Shown here one piece after another: positions 17,982-27,150 of a DNA stretch of 64,000 nucleotides. The notes beneath the pieces are model-generated. The model was given only the letters and a program-made list of their open reading frames with translations, was not told the DNA's origin and ran no database searches. Source of the DNA: Pseudomonas sp. 7P_10.2_Bac1. GTDB taxonomy: Bacteria > Pseudomonadota > Gammaproteobacteria > Pseudomonadales > Pseudomonadaceae. Each line of letters begins with the position of its first letter. The stretch's first letter is position 1. The position numbers and the translations under genes were made by a program. The DNA is taken from positions 41,987 to 105,986 of the forward strand of contig NZ_JANLNV010000020.1 in assembly GCF_025465935.1 (NCBI RefSeq), written 5' to 3'.

Positions 17982-20021
17982 ATGTCCTCCCCTGCTTTAC
18001 CTCGACAACTGCGGCGTCTGCGTTTGACACCACTCGCCACCGCCCTGCTTATAGCCTCCCCCGCCTATGCCCTGGAACTGCAACCGCAAGTCATTACCGG
18101 CAACCCGCTGGGCAGCAGCCAACTGGCGTCCCCGACCACGGTTTTAGAAGGCGATGACCTCACGCTGCAACAGCAAGGCAGCCTAGGTGAAACCCTGAAC
18201 AAGCAGCCGGGCGTGTCGTCGTCCTATTTCGGCCCAGGCGCCAGCCGCCCGATCATTCGCGGCCTGGACGGCGACCGGATTCGCATCCTGCGCAACGGCG
18301 TAGGTGCGCTGGACGCCTCGTCGCTGTCCTACGACCACGCGGTGCCACTTGACCCGGTCAACGTTGAGCGCGTCGAAATCGTGCGCGGCCCGGCAGCCCT
18401 GCTTTATGGCGGCAACGCCATCGGCGGCGTGGTCAATACGTTCGACAACCGCATCCCGACCGAAGCCATCAACGGCATTCAGGGCGCAGGCGAACTGCGT
18501 TATGGCGGTGCCGACACCACGCGCAGCAGCGCCGGCAAACTGGAAGCCGGTGACGGCACTTTTGCCTTGCACCTGGACGCCAACGCCCGCACGTTCAGCG
18601 ACCTGAAAATCCCGGGTTACGCTCGCGATCGCCACGCGCCGCAAGACGAGGATGACAGCGATCAGAAGAAAGGCCGCCTGAGCAACAGCAGTGGCCGACA
18701 GGACGGTGGTGCGGTAGGCGGTTCCTACACCTGGGACGACGGTTACGCAGGCTTTTCCTACAGCAACTACGACGCCAATTACGGCTCGCCTGCCGAAGAC
18801 GACGTCCGTATCCGCATGAAGCAGGACCACTACGCCTTCGCTTCGGAAATACGCAACCTCCAAGGCCCGTTCAGCTCGCTCAAACTCAATGCCGGCTACA
18901 CCGATTACGAACACCGCGAAATCGAAGACGGCGAAGTCGGTACCACCTTCAAGAACAAAGGCTACGAGGCACGCATTGAAGCCCGTCACGTACCAATTGG
19001 CCCGCTCAACGGGGTGATTGGCGCGCAAGTGAATCGCAATGAATTCTCCGCCCTCGGCGAAGAAGCCTTTGTGCCGCAGACCGACACCACCAGCGGCGCG
19101 CTGTTTATTCTCGAAGAGTTGCAAGCCACGGATCGCCTCAAGCTCAGCCTGGGCGGGCGCCTGGAACACACCGTGGTCGACCCGGATGCCAAGGGCAATG
19201 AACGCTTCGAAGCGGCTGAAGGCTCCAAGCGTTTCACTGCTGGCAGCCTGTCTTCAGGCGCGGTCTATACCCTGACACCCGTCTGGTCACTGGCCGCGAC
19301 GCTAGGCTACACCGAGCGTGCACCGACCTTCTACGAGCTGTATGCCAACGGCGCGCACGTCGCCACCGGCACTTACGAGCTGGGTAACCCTAACCTGTCA
19401 AAAGAAAAAGCCGTGTCCAGCGACCTGGCCCTGCGCTTTAACAATGGCACCCACAACGGCAGCGTCGGCGTGTTCTACAGCCGCTTCTCCAACTACATCG
19501 GTTTGCTGGGCACGGGCCGCACCCTGAACGACGAAGGCGAGCCGGATGCCGACGGAATCCCGGAATACACCTACTCGGGTGTTCGCGCTCGCTTCGTGGG
19601 CTTTGAAGCCAAGGATCACTGGAAGCTGGGCGAAGGCGCCTTCGGCAAATTTGCACTGGAGCTGTCGGGCGACTACACCCGTGCCACCAACCTCGACACC
19701 GGCGAAGCATTGCCACGCATTGCACCGTTGCGCCTGAGCAGCGGCTTGCTGTGGGAGCTGGATCGCTGGCAAGCGCGCATCGATGTCGAACACGCCAGCA
19801 ATCAGGGCCGCGTACCGGATAACGAGTCGGGCACCAATGGCTACACCACCCTGGGCGCCAGCGCTGGCTACCACTTCAATGTCGGCGGCAGCCAGTGGCT
19901 GGCCTTCGTCAAAGGTGACAACCTGACCAACCAGACCGTGCGTTATGCCAGCTCGATTCTGCGCGACATCGCCCCGGCGCCGGGGCGTGGTGTTGAAGTA
20001 GGCCTGCGCACGACGTTCTAA
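17982..20021 (+). CDS. znuD: TonB-dependent outer-membrane receptor, ZnuD-like (zinc uptake)
   Basis: Outer-membrane receptor of 679 residues with a signal peptide (basic start, then LTPLATALLIASPAYA). The plug domain includes RPIIRGLDGDRIRILRNG and VERVEIVRGPAALLYGG-type segments; the barrel ends in a terminal Phe. The layout and an acidic, His-containing loop (RDRHAPQDEDDSDQ near 210-225) match ZnuD, which imports zinc in Neisseria and is Zur-controlled in pseudomonads. A probable Zur box upstream supports zinc rather than a siderophore as substrate. AAGGA is the ribosome site. No TonB box is claimed. Confidence 0.85.
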   Translation: MSSPALPRQLRRLRLTPLATALLIASPAYALELQPQVITGNPLGSSQLASPTTVLEGDDLTLQQQGSLGETLNKQPGVSSSYFGPGASRPIIRGLDGDRIRILRNGVGALDASSLSYDHAVPLDPVNVERVEIVRGPAALLYGGNAIGGVVNTFDNRIPTEAINGIQGAGELRYGGADTTRSSAGKLEAGDGTFALHLDANARTFSDLKIPGYARDRHAPQDEDDSDQKKGRLSNSSGRQDGGAVGGSYTWDDGYAGFSYSNYDANYGSPAEDDVRIRMKQDHYAFASEIRNLQGPFSSLKLNAGYTDYEHREIEDGEVGTTFKNKGYEARIEARHVPIGPLNGVIGAQVNRNEFSALGEEAFVPQTDTTSGALFILEELQATDRLKLSLGGRLEHTVVDPDAKGNERFEAAEGSKRFTAGSLSSGAVYTLTPVWSLAATLGYTERAPTFYELYANGAHVATGTYELGNPNLSKEKAVSSDLALRFNNGTHNGSVGVFYSRFSNYIGLLGTGRTLNDEGEPDADGIPEYTYSGVRARFVGFEAKDHWKLGEGAFGKFALELSGDYTRATNLDTGEALPRIAPLRLSSGLLWELDRWQARIDVEHASNQGRVPDNESGTNGYTTLGASAGYHFNVGGSQWLAFVKGDNLTNQTVRYASSILRDIAPAPGRGVEVGLRTTF

Positions 20022-20135
20022 CCCATAACCCTGCTCGCTCCTACACGTGGAATGTTTTATTCAGCCAGCGCGCGAAGTTCGCTCAACGGGATAAATGCTC
20101 TTTGCGCCCGAATTTGATCCGAAATTCATGGCTCT

Positions 20136-20200
20136 GTAGGAGCGAGCTTGCCTCGCGATCTTTTAAAGATCAAAAAATCGCGAGACAAGCTGGCTCCTAC
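20136..20200. repeat. REP hairpin (GTAGGAGCGAG family)
   Basis: Arms GTAGGAGCGAGCTTGCCTCG and CGAGACAAGCTGGCTCCTAC with a GATC-TTTTAAA-GATC centre, downstream of the znuD-like gene. The remainder of the gap to 20479 holds LacI-type operators and the oprB promoter. Confidence 0.85.
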
Positions 20201-20337
20201 AGTTTTTTTCAAATCGATTCCCGCCCCCATTTCCCCGCAAACGCCGTCGAACATGAGGCAAAAAGCCTCTGAGACGAACAGTCGCAGCACACTGTTGCAC
20301 AATCCGAAATGATCCATGTCAATTAAAGTGCTGTTTC

Positions 20338-20387
20338 TAAACGTTTCATCGCTTTATCATTTCCGCACCAAGGGCTGAAACGTTTCA
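20338..20387 (+). promoter_or_regulatory. LacI/GalR-type operators before oprB-gcd
   Basis: The perfect palindrome TGAAACGTTTCA (20376-20387) and a partial copy TAAACGTTTCA (20338-20348) lie upstream of the porin gene. This is the form recognised by LacI-family sugar regulators (PtxS sites are of a similar type). The regulator is not in the window. Confidence 0.6.
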
Positions 20388-20479
20388 CTCATCCCTTTCA
20401 ATATCGAAGTGTGAGTCCTGCCTACAAAGACAGCGCTACCCACGCCACCGCCATACCAAAAAGACCTTCATCTCGACCT

Positions 20480-21862
20480 ATGTCCACACTCCTGACTTTG
20501 CGCAAAGACAGCGCGCGATTGCCTATCGCCGGGCAAAAAGCTCTTACCTTGATCGGTGGTATTACCGCCTTGGGTTTGGCCAGCTTCGTACAAGCCGCAC
20601 CGGCTTTTGACAGCGACTCAAAATGGATGCTCGGCGACTGGGGCGGCACCCGGACCGCGCTTGAGAAACAAGGCTATAGCTTCTCGCTCGACTACGTGGG
20701 GGAAATGGGATCGAACCTGCACGGCGGCTACGATCACGACCGCACGGCACGCTACAGCGACCAATTCGGCCTCGGCACACACCTGGATTTGCAGAAGATC
20801 CTGGGCTGGAACGACGCTGAACTCCAACTGACGATCACCCAGCGCGATGGCAACAACATCAGCAATGACCGGATCAACGACCCCAGGGTTGGCGGTTTCA
20901 CCTCAGCGCAGGAAGTCTGGGGGCGCGGCCAGACCACCCGCCTGACACAGATGTGGTATCAGCAGAAATTCTTCGACCAGAAACTCGATATCAAAGTCGG
21001 CCGTTTTGGCCAGGGTGAAGACTTCAACAGCTTCCCTTGCGACTTCCAGAACCTGGCCTTCTGCGGCTCGCAGGTCGGGAACTGGGCAGGCAGCATTTGG
21101 TACAACTGGCCGGTCAGCCAATGGGCGCTGCGGGTCAAATACCACCTCACGCCGCAGCTGTATGCGCAGGTCGGCGCTTACGAGCAAAACCCATCCAACC
21201 TCGATCGCGGCAACGGCTTCAAGCTCAGCGGCAGTGGCACGCAAGGGGCAGTGTTGCCCGTTGAATTGGTGTGGACGCCGAAACTCAACGGCCTGCCCGG
21301 CGAGTACCGCGCGGGTTATTACTACAGCAGCGCCAAAGCCACCGACGTCTATAAAGACGCCAATGGCCAGCCGGCAGTGTTGAGCGGCGAAGCATATCGC
21401 AGCAGCTCCAGCAAACAGGGTCTGTGGCTGGGCGTGCAACAGCAACTCACCAGTCGCGCCAGCGATCAGTCCCGTGGCTTGAATGTCTTCGCCAACGCCA
21501 CGCTGCACGACAAGAAAACCAACGCCATCGACAACTACGTCCAGGCCGGCGTTGTGTACAAAGGCGCCTTTGACGCGCGCCCCAAAGACGACATCGGCCT
21601 GGCGGTGGCCCGCGTTCACGTCAACCCGGCCTACCGCAAAAACGCCGAAGCGACTAACCAGGCCCGTGGCGTTTACGACGCCAGCAACCTGGACTACCTG
21701 CCGCCTCAGCACACTGAGTACAGCGCCGAATTGTATTACGGCGTGCACGTGACTGACTGGCTGACCGTGCGCCCCAACCTGCAATACATCCGCCATCCGG
21801 GCGGCGTTTACACCGTGGATAACGCCCTGATCGGCGGTTTGAAAATTCAAAGTTCGTTCTAA
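20480..21862 (+). CDS. oprB: OprB family carbohydrate-selective porin
   Basis: Outer-membrane sugar porin. From ATG 20480 it has 460 residues, with a signal peptide ending in GLASFVQA before APAFDSDSKWMLGDWGG. The mature N-terminus W-M-x-G-D-W-G-G-x-R is the OprB hallmark, and the chain ends IQSSF, normal for an outer-membrane barrel. A GTG at 20411 would give a longer leader that hides the signal peptide, so I prefer 20480. It lies 80 bp upstream of gcd, giving glucose entry to the periplasm where Gcd acts. Confidence 0.88.
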   Translation: MSTLLTLRKDSARLPIAGQKALTLIGGITALGLASFVQAAPAFDSDSKWMLGDWGGTRTALEKQGYSFSLDYVGEMGSNLHGGYDHDRTARYSDQFGLGTHLDLQKILGWNDAELQLTITQRDGNNISNDRINDPRVGGFTSAQEVWGRGQTTRLTQMWYQQKFFDQKLDIKVGRFGQGEDFNSFPCDFQNLAFCGSQVGNWAGSIWYNWPVSQWALRVKYHLTPQLYAQVGAYEQNPSNLDRGNGFKLSGSGTQGAVLPVELVWTPKLNGLPGEYRAGYYYSSAKATDVYKDANGQPAVLSGEAYRSSSSKQGLWLGVQQQLTSRASDQSRGLNVFANATLHDKKTNAIDNYVQAGVVYKGAFDARPKDDIGLAVARVHVNPAYRKNAEATNQARGVYDASNLDYLPPQHTEYSAELYYGVHVTDWLTVRPNLQYIRHPGGVYTVDNALIGGLKIQSSF

Positions 21863-21869
21863 AGAACCA

Positions 21870-21908
21870 GCGGCAAGTCGATAGACGCACGTCTGCAGCT
21901 TGCCGCTC
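21870..21908 (+). other. Intergenic hairpin between oprB and gcd
   Basis: AGCGGCAAG pairs with CTTGCCGCT across about 20 bases. There is no T tract after it, so it looks more like an mRNA-processing or stability element than a terminator. Confidence 0.45.
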
Positions 21909-21941
21909 GCAACTAAACCTTGTTTTACGGAGAACCTCACT

Positions 21942-24359
21942 ATGAGCACTGACAGTGCTTTGAGTCGAAGCCGCTTGCTCCCGACATTGCTCGGTGTCTT
22001 GCTGGTGTTAATGGGCCTGGCCTTGTTGGTCGGGGGGATCAAGCTGCTGATGCTCGGTGGCTCGCTGTATTACCTGCTGGCCGGTATCGGCTTCGGACTG
22101 TCGGGCGTGCTGTTGATCGCAGGGCGTCGGGCTGCACTGGCGTTGTACGCGCTGGTGCTGTTCGCCAGCACCGTCTGGGCGCTGGTAGAAGTCGGCCTGG
22201 ACTGGTGGCAACTGGTACCGCGACTGGCACTGTGGTTTGCCATCGGTATCGTTCTGCTGCTGCCATGGTTGCGTCGCCCACTGTTGCGCGGTGAGTCGGC
22301 ACCTGTGGCCACAGGCGCATTGAGCGTGGCCGTAGTACTGGCCGGTGTTGCTGCGCTAGCCAGCCAGTTCACTCACCCTGGCGATATCAAAGGCGAACTG
22401 GGTCGCGACGCTGTGCCGGGCATGGCCAACACTGCACCCGACATGCCCGAAGGCGATTGGCAATCCTATGGCCGCAGCGGCTATGGCGATCGTTACTCGC
22501 CACTCAAAGACATCACCCCACAAAATGCTCATAAACTGGTGCCGGCCTGGACCATGCGCACGGGTGACATGCCAGGGCCTAATGACCCGGGCGAAACCAC
22601 TGCCGAAAACACCCCGCTGAAAGTCAACGGCATGCTCTACGTGTGCACGCCGCACAGCCAGGTGATCGCGCTTGACCCAGACAGCGGCAAGGAAATCTGG
22701 CGCTACGATCCGAAGATCAGCACGCAAAATGCTGCCAACTTCAAAGGCTGGGCACACATGACCTGCCGCGGCGTGAGCTATCACGACGAAAACGCCTACG
22801 CCAAGACTGACGCTCAACAAAGCCCGGCAGAACCTGCTGCGGCCACAGCGAGCAATTCGTGCCCGCGTCGCCTGTTCCTGCCCACTGCTGATACCCGCCT
22901 GATCGCCATCAACGCCGACACCGGTAAAGTCTGCGAAGAGTTCGGTGACCACGGTTCGGTCGACCTGCGCCACAACATCGGCAGCTTCACTCCGGGCGGC
23001 TACTACTCCACGTCGCCACCAGCCGTGACCAAAGACCTAGTGGTGATTGGCGGCCACGTCACCGACAACGAGTCCACTGACGAGCCATCCGGCGTGATCC
23101 GTGCGTACGACGTGCGTACCGGCAAACTGGTCTGGAACTGGGACAGCGGCAACCCTGAAGACACCACGCCGGTGGCTGATGGCAAAACCTACACCCGTAA
23201 CTCGCCTAACATGTGGTCGATGTTCGCAGTCGACGAAAACCTCGGCATGCTCTACCTGCCGATGGGCAACCAGATGCCCGACCAATATGGCGGCGACCGT
23301 ACCGAAGACTCCGAGCGTTACAGCGCAGGCGTCACCGCTCTGGACATCACCACCGGTAAAGTCCGCTGGTATCGTCAGTTCACCCACCACGACCTGTGGG
23401 ACATGGACGTGGGCGGTCAACCGACCCTCATGGACCTGAAAACCGCTGACGGCGTGAAACCTGCGCTGCTGGCTTCCACCAAGCAAGGCAGCATCTACGT
23501 TGTTGACCGTCGCACAGGCGAAGACATCGTACCGATCCGTGAAATCCCGGCACCGGGCGGCGCTGTCGCTGGCGACCACACCTCGCCAACCCAGCCGCGT
23601 TCGGATCTGAACCTGATTCCACCGCAACTGACCGAGCGCGACATGTGGGGCGTGACCCCGTTCGACCAGATGCTGTGCCGCATCAACTTCAAATCCCTGC
23701 GTTACGAGGGCATGTACACGCCGCCGTCGCTGCAAGGTTCGATCGTGTACCCAGGCAACTTCGGCGTGTTTGACTGGGGCGGCATCTCGGTTGACCCAGT
23801 GCGCCAGATCGCCTTCCTGAACCCGAGCTACATGGCGTTCACCTCCAAGCTGGTGCCGCAGGCGGAAGTTGCCGCCATGGGCCCGCGTAAAGGCGAAACC
23901 TCCGGCGTGCAACCGAACAAGGGCGCACCTTATGGTGTGATCCTGGAACCGCTGCTGTCGCCGGTTGGCCTGCCTTGCCAGGCACCTTCGTGGGGTTACG
24001 TGGCGGCGGTCGACCTGACCAACAACAACGTGATCTGGAAACACAAGAACGGCACCGTGCGTGACAGCTCGCCAGTACCGATCCCGTTGCCAATGGGCGT
24101 TCCAAGCCTGGGCGGGACCGTGACCACTGCTGGTGGCGTAGCCTTCCTGAGCGGCACCCTGGACCAATACCTGCGTGCCTACGACGTGAACAACGGTAAA
24201 GTCCTATGGGAAGGTCGCCTGCCAGCAGGCGGTCAAGCCACCCCAATGACCTACGCAGGCAAGGATGGCACCCAATACGTAGTCGTCATGGCCGGCGGTC
24301 ATGGTGGTCTGGGCACCCAAAAAGGTGACTACATCATGGCCTTCAAACTGGCCAAGTAA
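21942..24359 (+). CDS. gcd: Membrane-bound PQQ-dependent glucose dehydrogenase
   Basis: Quinoprotein that oxidises glucose to gluconate in the periplasm and passes electrons to ubiquinone. It has 805 residues: five hydrophobic segments in the first 150, then an eight-bladed PQQ propeller. Visible markers are DWQSYGRSGYGDRYSPL at the propeller start, FTHHDLWDMDVGGQP around the PQQ/metal site and a C-terminal GGHGGLGT. The start at 21942 has a GGAG site; the upstream in-frame codons are not needed. Co-directional with oprB and ended by a strong terminator. Confidence 0.95.
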   Translation: MSTDSALSRSRLLPTLLGVLLVLMGLALLVGGIKLLMLGGSLYYLLAGIGFGLSGVLLIAGRRAALALYALVLFASTVWALVEVGLDWWQLVPRLALWFAIGIVLLLPWLRRPLLRGESAPVATGALSVAVVLAGVAALASQFTHPGDIKGELGRDAVPGMANTAPDMPEGDWQSYGRSGYGDRYSPLKDITPQNAHKLVPAWTMRTGDMPGPNDPGETTAENTPLKVNGMLYVCTPHSQVIALDPDSGKEIWRYDPKISTQNAANFKGWAHMTCRGVSYHDENAYAKTDAQQSPAEPAAATASNSCPRRLFLPTADTRLIAINADTGKVCEEFGDHGSVDLRHNIGSFTPGGYYSTSPPAVTKDLVVIGGHVTDNESTDEPSGVIRAYDVRTGKLVWNWDSGNPEDTTPVADGKTYTRNSPNMWSMFAVDENLGMLYLPMGNQMPDQYGGDRTEDSERYSAGVTALDITTGKVRWYRQFTHHDLWDMDVGGQPTLMDLKTADGVKPALLASTKQGSIYVVDRRTGEDIVPIREIPAPGGAVAGDHTSPTQPRSDLNLIPPQLTERDMWGVTPFDQMLCRINFKSLRYEGMYTPPSLQGSIVYPGNFGVFDWGGISVDPVRQIAFLNPSYMAFTSKLVPQAEVAAMGPRKGETSGVQPNKGAPYGVILEPLLSPVGLPCQAPSWGYVAAVDLTNNNVIWKHKNGTVRDSSPVPIPLPMGVPSLGGTVTTAGGVAFLSGTLDQYLRAYDVNNGKVLWEGRLPAGGQATPMTYAGKDGTQYVVVMAGGHGGLGTQKGDYIMAFKLAK

Positions 24360-24379
24360 GCTTCAAAGCCAGTTGCAAG

Positions 24380-24413
24380 AAAGGCGGCTATCGCAAGATA
24401 GCCGCCTTTTTTT
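24380..24413 (+). terminator. Rho-independent terminator of gcd
   Basis: AAAGGCGGCTATC-GCAA-GATAGCCGCCTTT, a perfect stem followed by a T run, 20 nt after the gcd stop. Confidence 0.92.
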
Positions 24414-24444
24414 GTGCCTGCGCTACACCGTTCCTGCACAGGGA

Positions 24445-26787
24445 CTACGCGGTAGTGCGCAACTGGTCCAACCAGGTTTCGAATGCCCGTGCGTCCAGCG
24501 GGCGGCTGATCAGGTAGCCTTGCGCCGTGTCGCACTGCCAGCGCTTGAGCAGGTCGAGGCTGTGCGGGTATTCCACTCCTTCTGCCACGACTTTAAGCCC
24601 CAGGTTGTGGCTCATCTCGATGGTCGAACGCACGATCACCGCATCATCGCTGGCTTCATCGAGGTTACGCACAAAGGACTGGTCTATTTTCAGCTCCTGG
24701 ACCGGTAGCCGTTTAAGGTGAGCGAGTGAGGAATACCCTGTCCCGAAGTCGTCCACCGATAAGCTGATGCCGCAGTCACGCAGCCCGTTGAGTACCGTGA
24801 GCGAGTGCTCGGGGTCGTGCATCACGGCACTCTCGGTGATCTCGAAAGTCAGTTGCTGCGCCGAGACCTGATACTGCGCCAGCAGGCCTTGAACCTTGGT
24901 TGCCAGGCAATCGCCACGCAGATCATCAGCCGAGATGTTGATCGACAGTTGCAGGTGCAGACCGCGCTGGTTCCACTCGGCAATCTGGCGGATGCTCTCT
25001 TCAATCACCCAGTCGGTCAGCACATTCATGCTCCCGGAACGCTCGGCCAACGGGATGAACTCCGCCGGTGAAACCAACCCCAGCACCGGATGTTGCCAAC
25101 GCAGCAACGCTTCGGCCTGGCTCACTTGCCCGGTGCGCAGATCCAGTTTGGGCTGGTAATGAATAAACAGTTCGCCGTCGCTGGCCGCATGGCGCAAGTC
25201 GCGAATCAATTGGATTTGACGCTGATGGGCCAGGTCGCGGTCCTGCTGATAGATCTGCAGGTAGCCGGGTGATGCGGCGGCATCGCTGCGCGCAATCGCG
25301 GCTCGAGCCATCAGGTCTTCAGCGGTCTGGCCATGGCTTGGGTACACCGAGATGCCCATGCAGATGTCCAGTTGCACGTCATGCCCGTCGATGCTCAACG
25401 GTTGGCTCAATACCCCGTACAAGCGGTCCGCCATTGCGACCCCGGCATCGACCTGAGTGTTTTCCAGCAGCAGCAAAAATTCGTTGCCGGCGATACGCGC
25501 GGCCGTGCTGCTTTCCGGCAGCGTTTCCAAGAGAACATGGCTGGTCTTGAGCATGATCAATTCCAGCCCTTGCGGGCCGGAGCTTTCGTTGATCAGGCGG
25601 TAGTTTTCGATACCCAGGTAGATCAGCACCACGCTACGCCGGGCCATGATTGCACTGCCCAGCCGTTCCATGGCCAACGCCCGATTGGGCAGGCCGGTGA
25701 GCGGGTCGTGTAACGCGTTATGCGCCAATTGTTGTTCGCGTTCAGCGATGCCGTTTTGCATCGCATTGAATGCCCGCGCCAAAAACCCCAGCTCGTCGCG
25801 GCGCTTAAGCTCTACCGGCGTGGAATAGTCACCGCGGCCGATGCGCTGCGCCGCTTCGGCCAGCACGCTGACCGGGCGAGACACTTCACGCGCCAGCCAC
25901 AAGGCACCGAGTAGCGAAGCCAGCAGGGCCGCAAGGGAGATCCATAAAAACTTGCGATCCAGTGAGTTGAAGGCCTGCAACGTTTGGTCCAGCGGGCTCT
26001 GCAACAACGCCATGACCTGGCCATTGGCTGGGTCACCAGAGTTGGCCATCTGCAACAGCTGCCCCAAAAAGCGCTTGCCGCCGAATTCACTGAAGTGCAT
26101 CAGAGGCCCCGGCGGATGATCACGCAAAAACGTGACAATACTCTCATCCATTTCCTGCGGCTGGGTGCTGGCCAACGGCCCGGAATGGCCGTTCTTCACC
26201 GCTAGAAACGACACCTCAAGGTTGCTCAGGGTACGCAGTTCCTGGGCAAACACTTCGTTCATCGGCATCGCCGATACCACTCGTACCACCGGCAACGGTG
26301 CCAACATCACGGCTTGTACCATCATGTACGGGCACTCATCGAGTACCCCGATCAGCTTGGTCTGTGAGTCCCGCCGTGCCTGGCCCAAGGCTTGGGCATA
26401 GGGAAAGATTTCGCCTGGCGGCAGGCTCTTCAAGGTACTGCTGATGATCTTGCCTTGCAGATCGAGCACAAACAGGTCACTGCCGCGCAGGCTGGGCTCA
26501 AAGGCTTCCAGCGCGTGTTCAATGGTCTGCGGGCGGCCATCGATCACGGCATCGCGAAACTCCGCGTCATTGGTCAACCAGTTCAGGCCGTACTGAATAC
26601 GGCGGGCACGAAAGTCGATAAAACGCTCGAACACCCGCGTACCGTTTTTCAGTTGATCTTCGGCCTGATCGCTGGCGGCCGTGACGGTGGCGGCCTTCAC
26701 CGCGAAGTACACAGTGCCGATCACGACCAGCAAAAGCAGCATCAGCACGACACTGATATGAGCCTGGAAGCTATTGCGCAATTTCAT
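24445..26787 (-). CDS. Membrane GGDEF/EAL protein, probable c-di-GMP phosphodiesterase
   Basis: Signalling protein of 780 residues: transmembrane segment at about 10-32, a periplasmic sensor region to about 280, a second transmembrane segment, HAMP (REVSRPVSVLAEAAQRIGRGD), GGDEF-like domain (about 360-520) and EAL domain (about 535-775). The GGDEF signature reads AGNEF, so cyclase activity is probably lost. The EAL domain keeps EALLRW, the DDFGTGYSSL loop and the ELKIDQSFV segment, so it should hydrolyse c-di-GMP. What the periplasmic domain senses is unknown. It stands alone, convergent with gcd. Confidence 0.9.
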   Translation of the reverse strand: MKLRNSFQAHISVVLMLLLLVVIGTVYFAVKAATVTAASDQAEDQLKNGTRVFERFIDFRARRIQYGLNWLTNDAEFRDAVIDGRPQTIEHALEAFEPSLRGSDLFVLDLQGKIISSTLKSLPPGEIFPYAQALGQARRDSQTKLIGVLDECPYMMVQAVMLAPLPVVRVVSAMPMNEVFAQELRTLSNLEVSFLAVKNGHSGPLASTQPQEMDESIVTFLRDHPPGPLMHFSEFGGKRFLGQLLQMANSGDPANGQVMALLQSPLDQTLQAFNSLDRKFLWISLAALLASLLGALWLAREVSRPVSVLAEAAQRIGRGDYSTPVELKRRDELGFLARAFNAMQNGIAEREQQLAHNALHDPLTGLPNRALAMERLGSAIMARRSVVLIYLGIENYRLINESSGPQGLELIMLKTSHVLLETLPESSTAARIAGNEFLLLLENTQVDAGVAMADRLYGVLSQPLSIDGHDVQLDICMGISVYPSHGQTAEDLMARAAIARSDAAASPGYLQIYQQDRDLAHQRQIQLIRDLRHAASDGELFIHYQPKLDLRTGQVSQAEALLRWQHPVLGLVSPAEFIPLAERSGSMNVLTDWVIEESIRQIAEWNQRGLHLQLSINISADDLRGDCLATKVQGLLAQYQVSAQQLTFEITESAVMHDPEHSLTVLNGLRDCGISLSVDDFGTGYSSLAHLKRLPVQELKIDQSFVRNLDEASDDAVIVRSTIEMSHNLGLKVVAEGVEYPHSLDLLKRWQCDTAQGYLISRPLDARAFETWLDQLRTTA

Positions 26788-26864
26788 CGGCGAGCCTCAA
26801 TCCATTGACGATGTGCAGCCTGTGTGACGATTCCCTGAGGCATGCGGGCACTCTCTGTCTTCAA

Positions 26865-26890
26865 CTAAAAGTCAAAGAACTGACTTTTAG
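26865..26890. repeat. Inverted repeat between the EAL gene and asrA
   Basis: CTAAAAGTCA and TGACTTTTAG form a perfect ten-base stem around a six-base loop, 78 bp upstream of the EAL gene start. It could be an operator or a weak terminator; a T run follows 19 bases later. Nothing else is evident in the gap 26788-27092. Confidence 0.5.
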
Positions 26891-27092
26891 CTGAGCTTTG
26901 ATTTTTTTCCACCACAGGTGCCATGGCTTAGAAGATCGCCTAATAAATACGGGGCGTCTAGCGTCAAGTTGTTGGCGACAAAGGCTTAGCATTTTAGCTG
27001 CCGGTCACCACACATCACGAGGCCGGAAAGAGCGGGGTCCTTGGCCTATGGTTGGTAGTTAGCTGATTTTCGTGGTGAACAAAACTTCACCA

Positions 27093-27120
27093 TTGAAACC
27101 TCTATCACCGTGCCCCATCT
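27093..27120 (+). promoter_or_regulatory. Sigma-32 (RpoH) type heat-shock promoter of asrA
   Basis: TTGAAA, a 14-base spacer, then CCCCATCT. This is an almost exact match to the RpoH promoter (CTTGAAA / CCCCATNT), ending 30 bp before the protease start. Confidence 0.8.
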
Positions 27121-27150
27121 AAAGCACATACCCCATTGCGCAGGTGCCCC

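Noticed and set aside
20903..22042. 379-codon minus-strand frame opposite oprB
   Set aside because: Antisense to a clear porin gene with signal peptide; no recognisable protein.
23037..24167. 376-codon minus-strand frame opposite gcd
   Set aside because: Antisense shadow of the dehydrogenase; composition dominated by His, Arg and Val with no family match.
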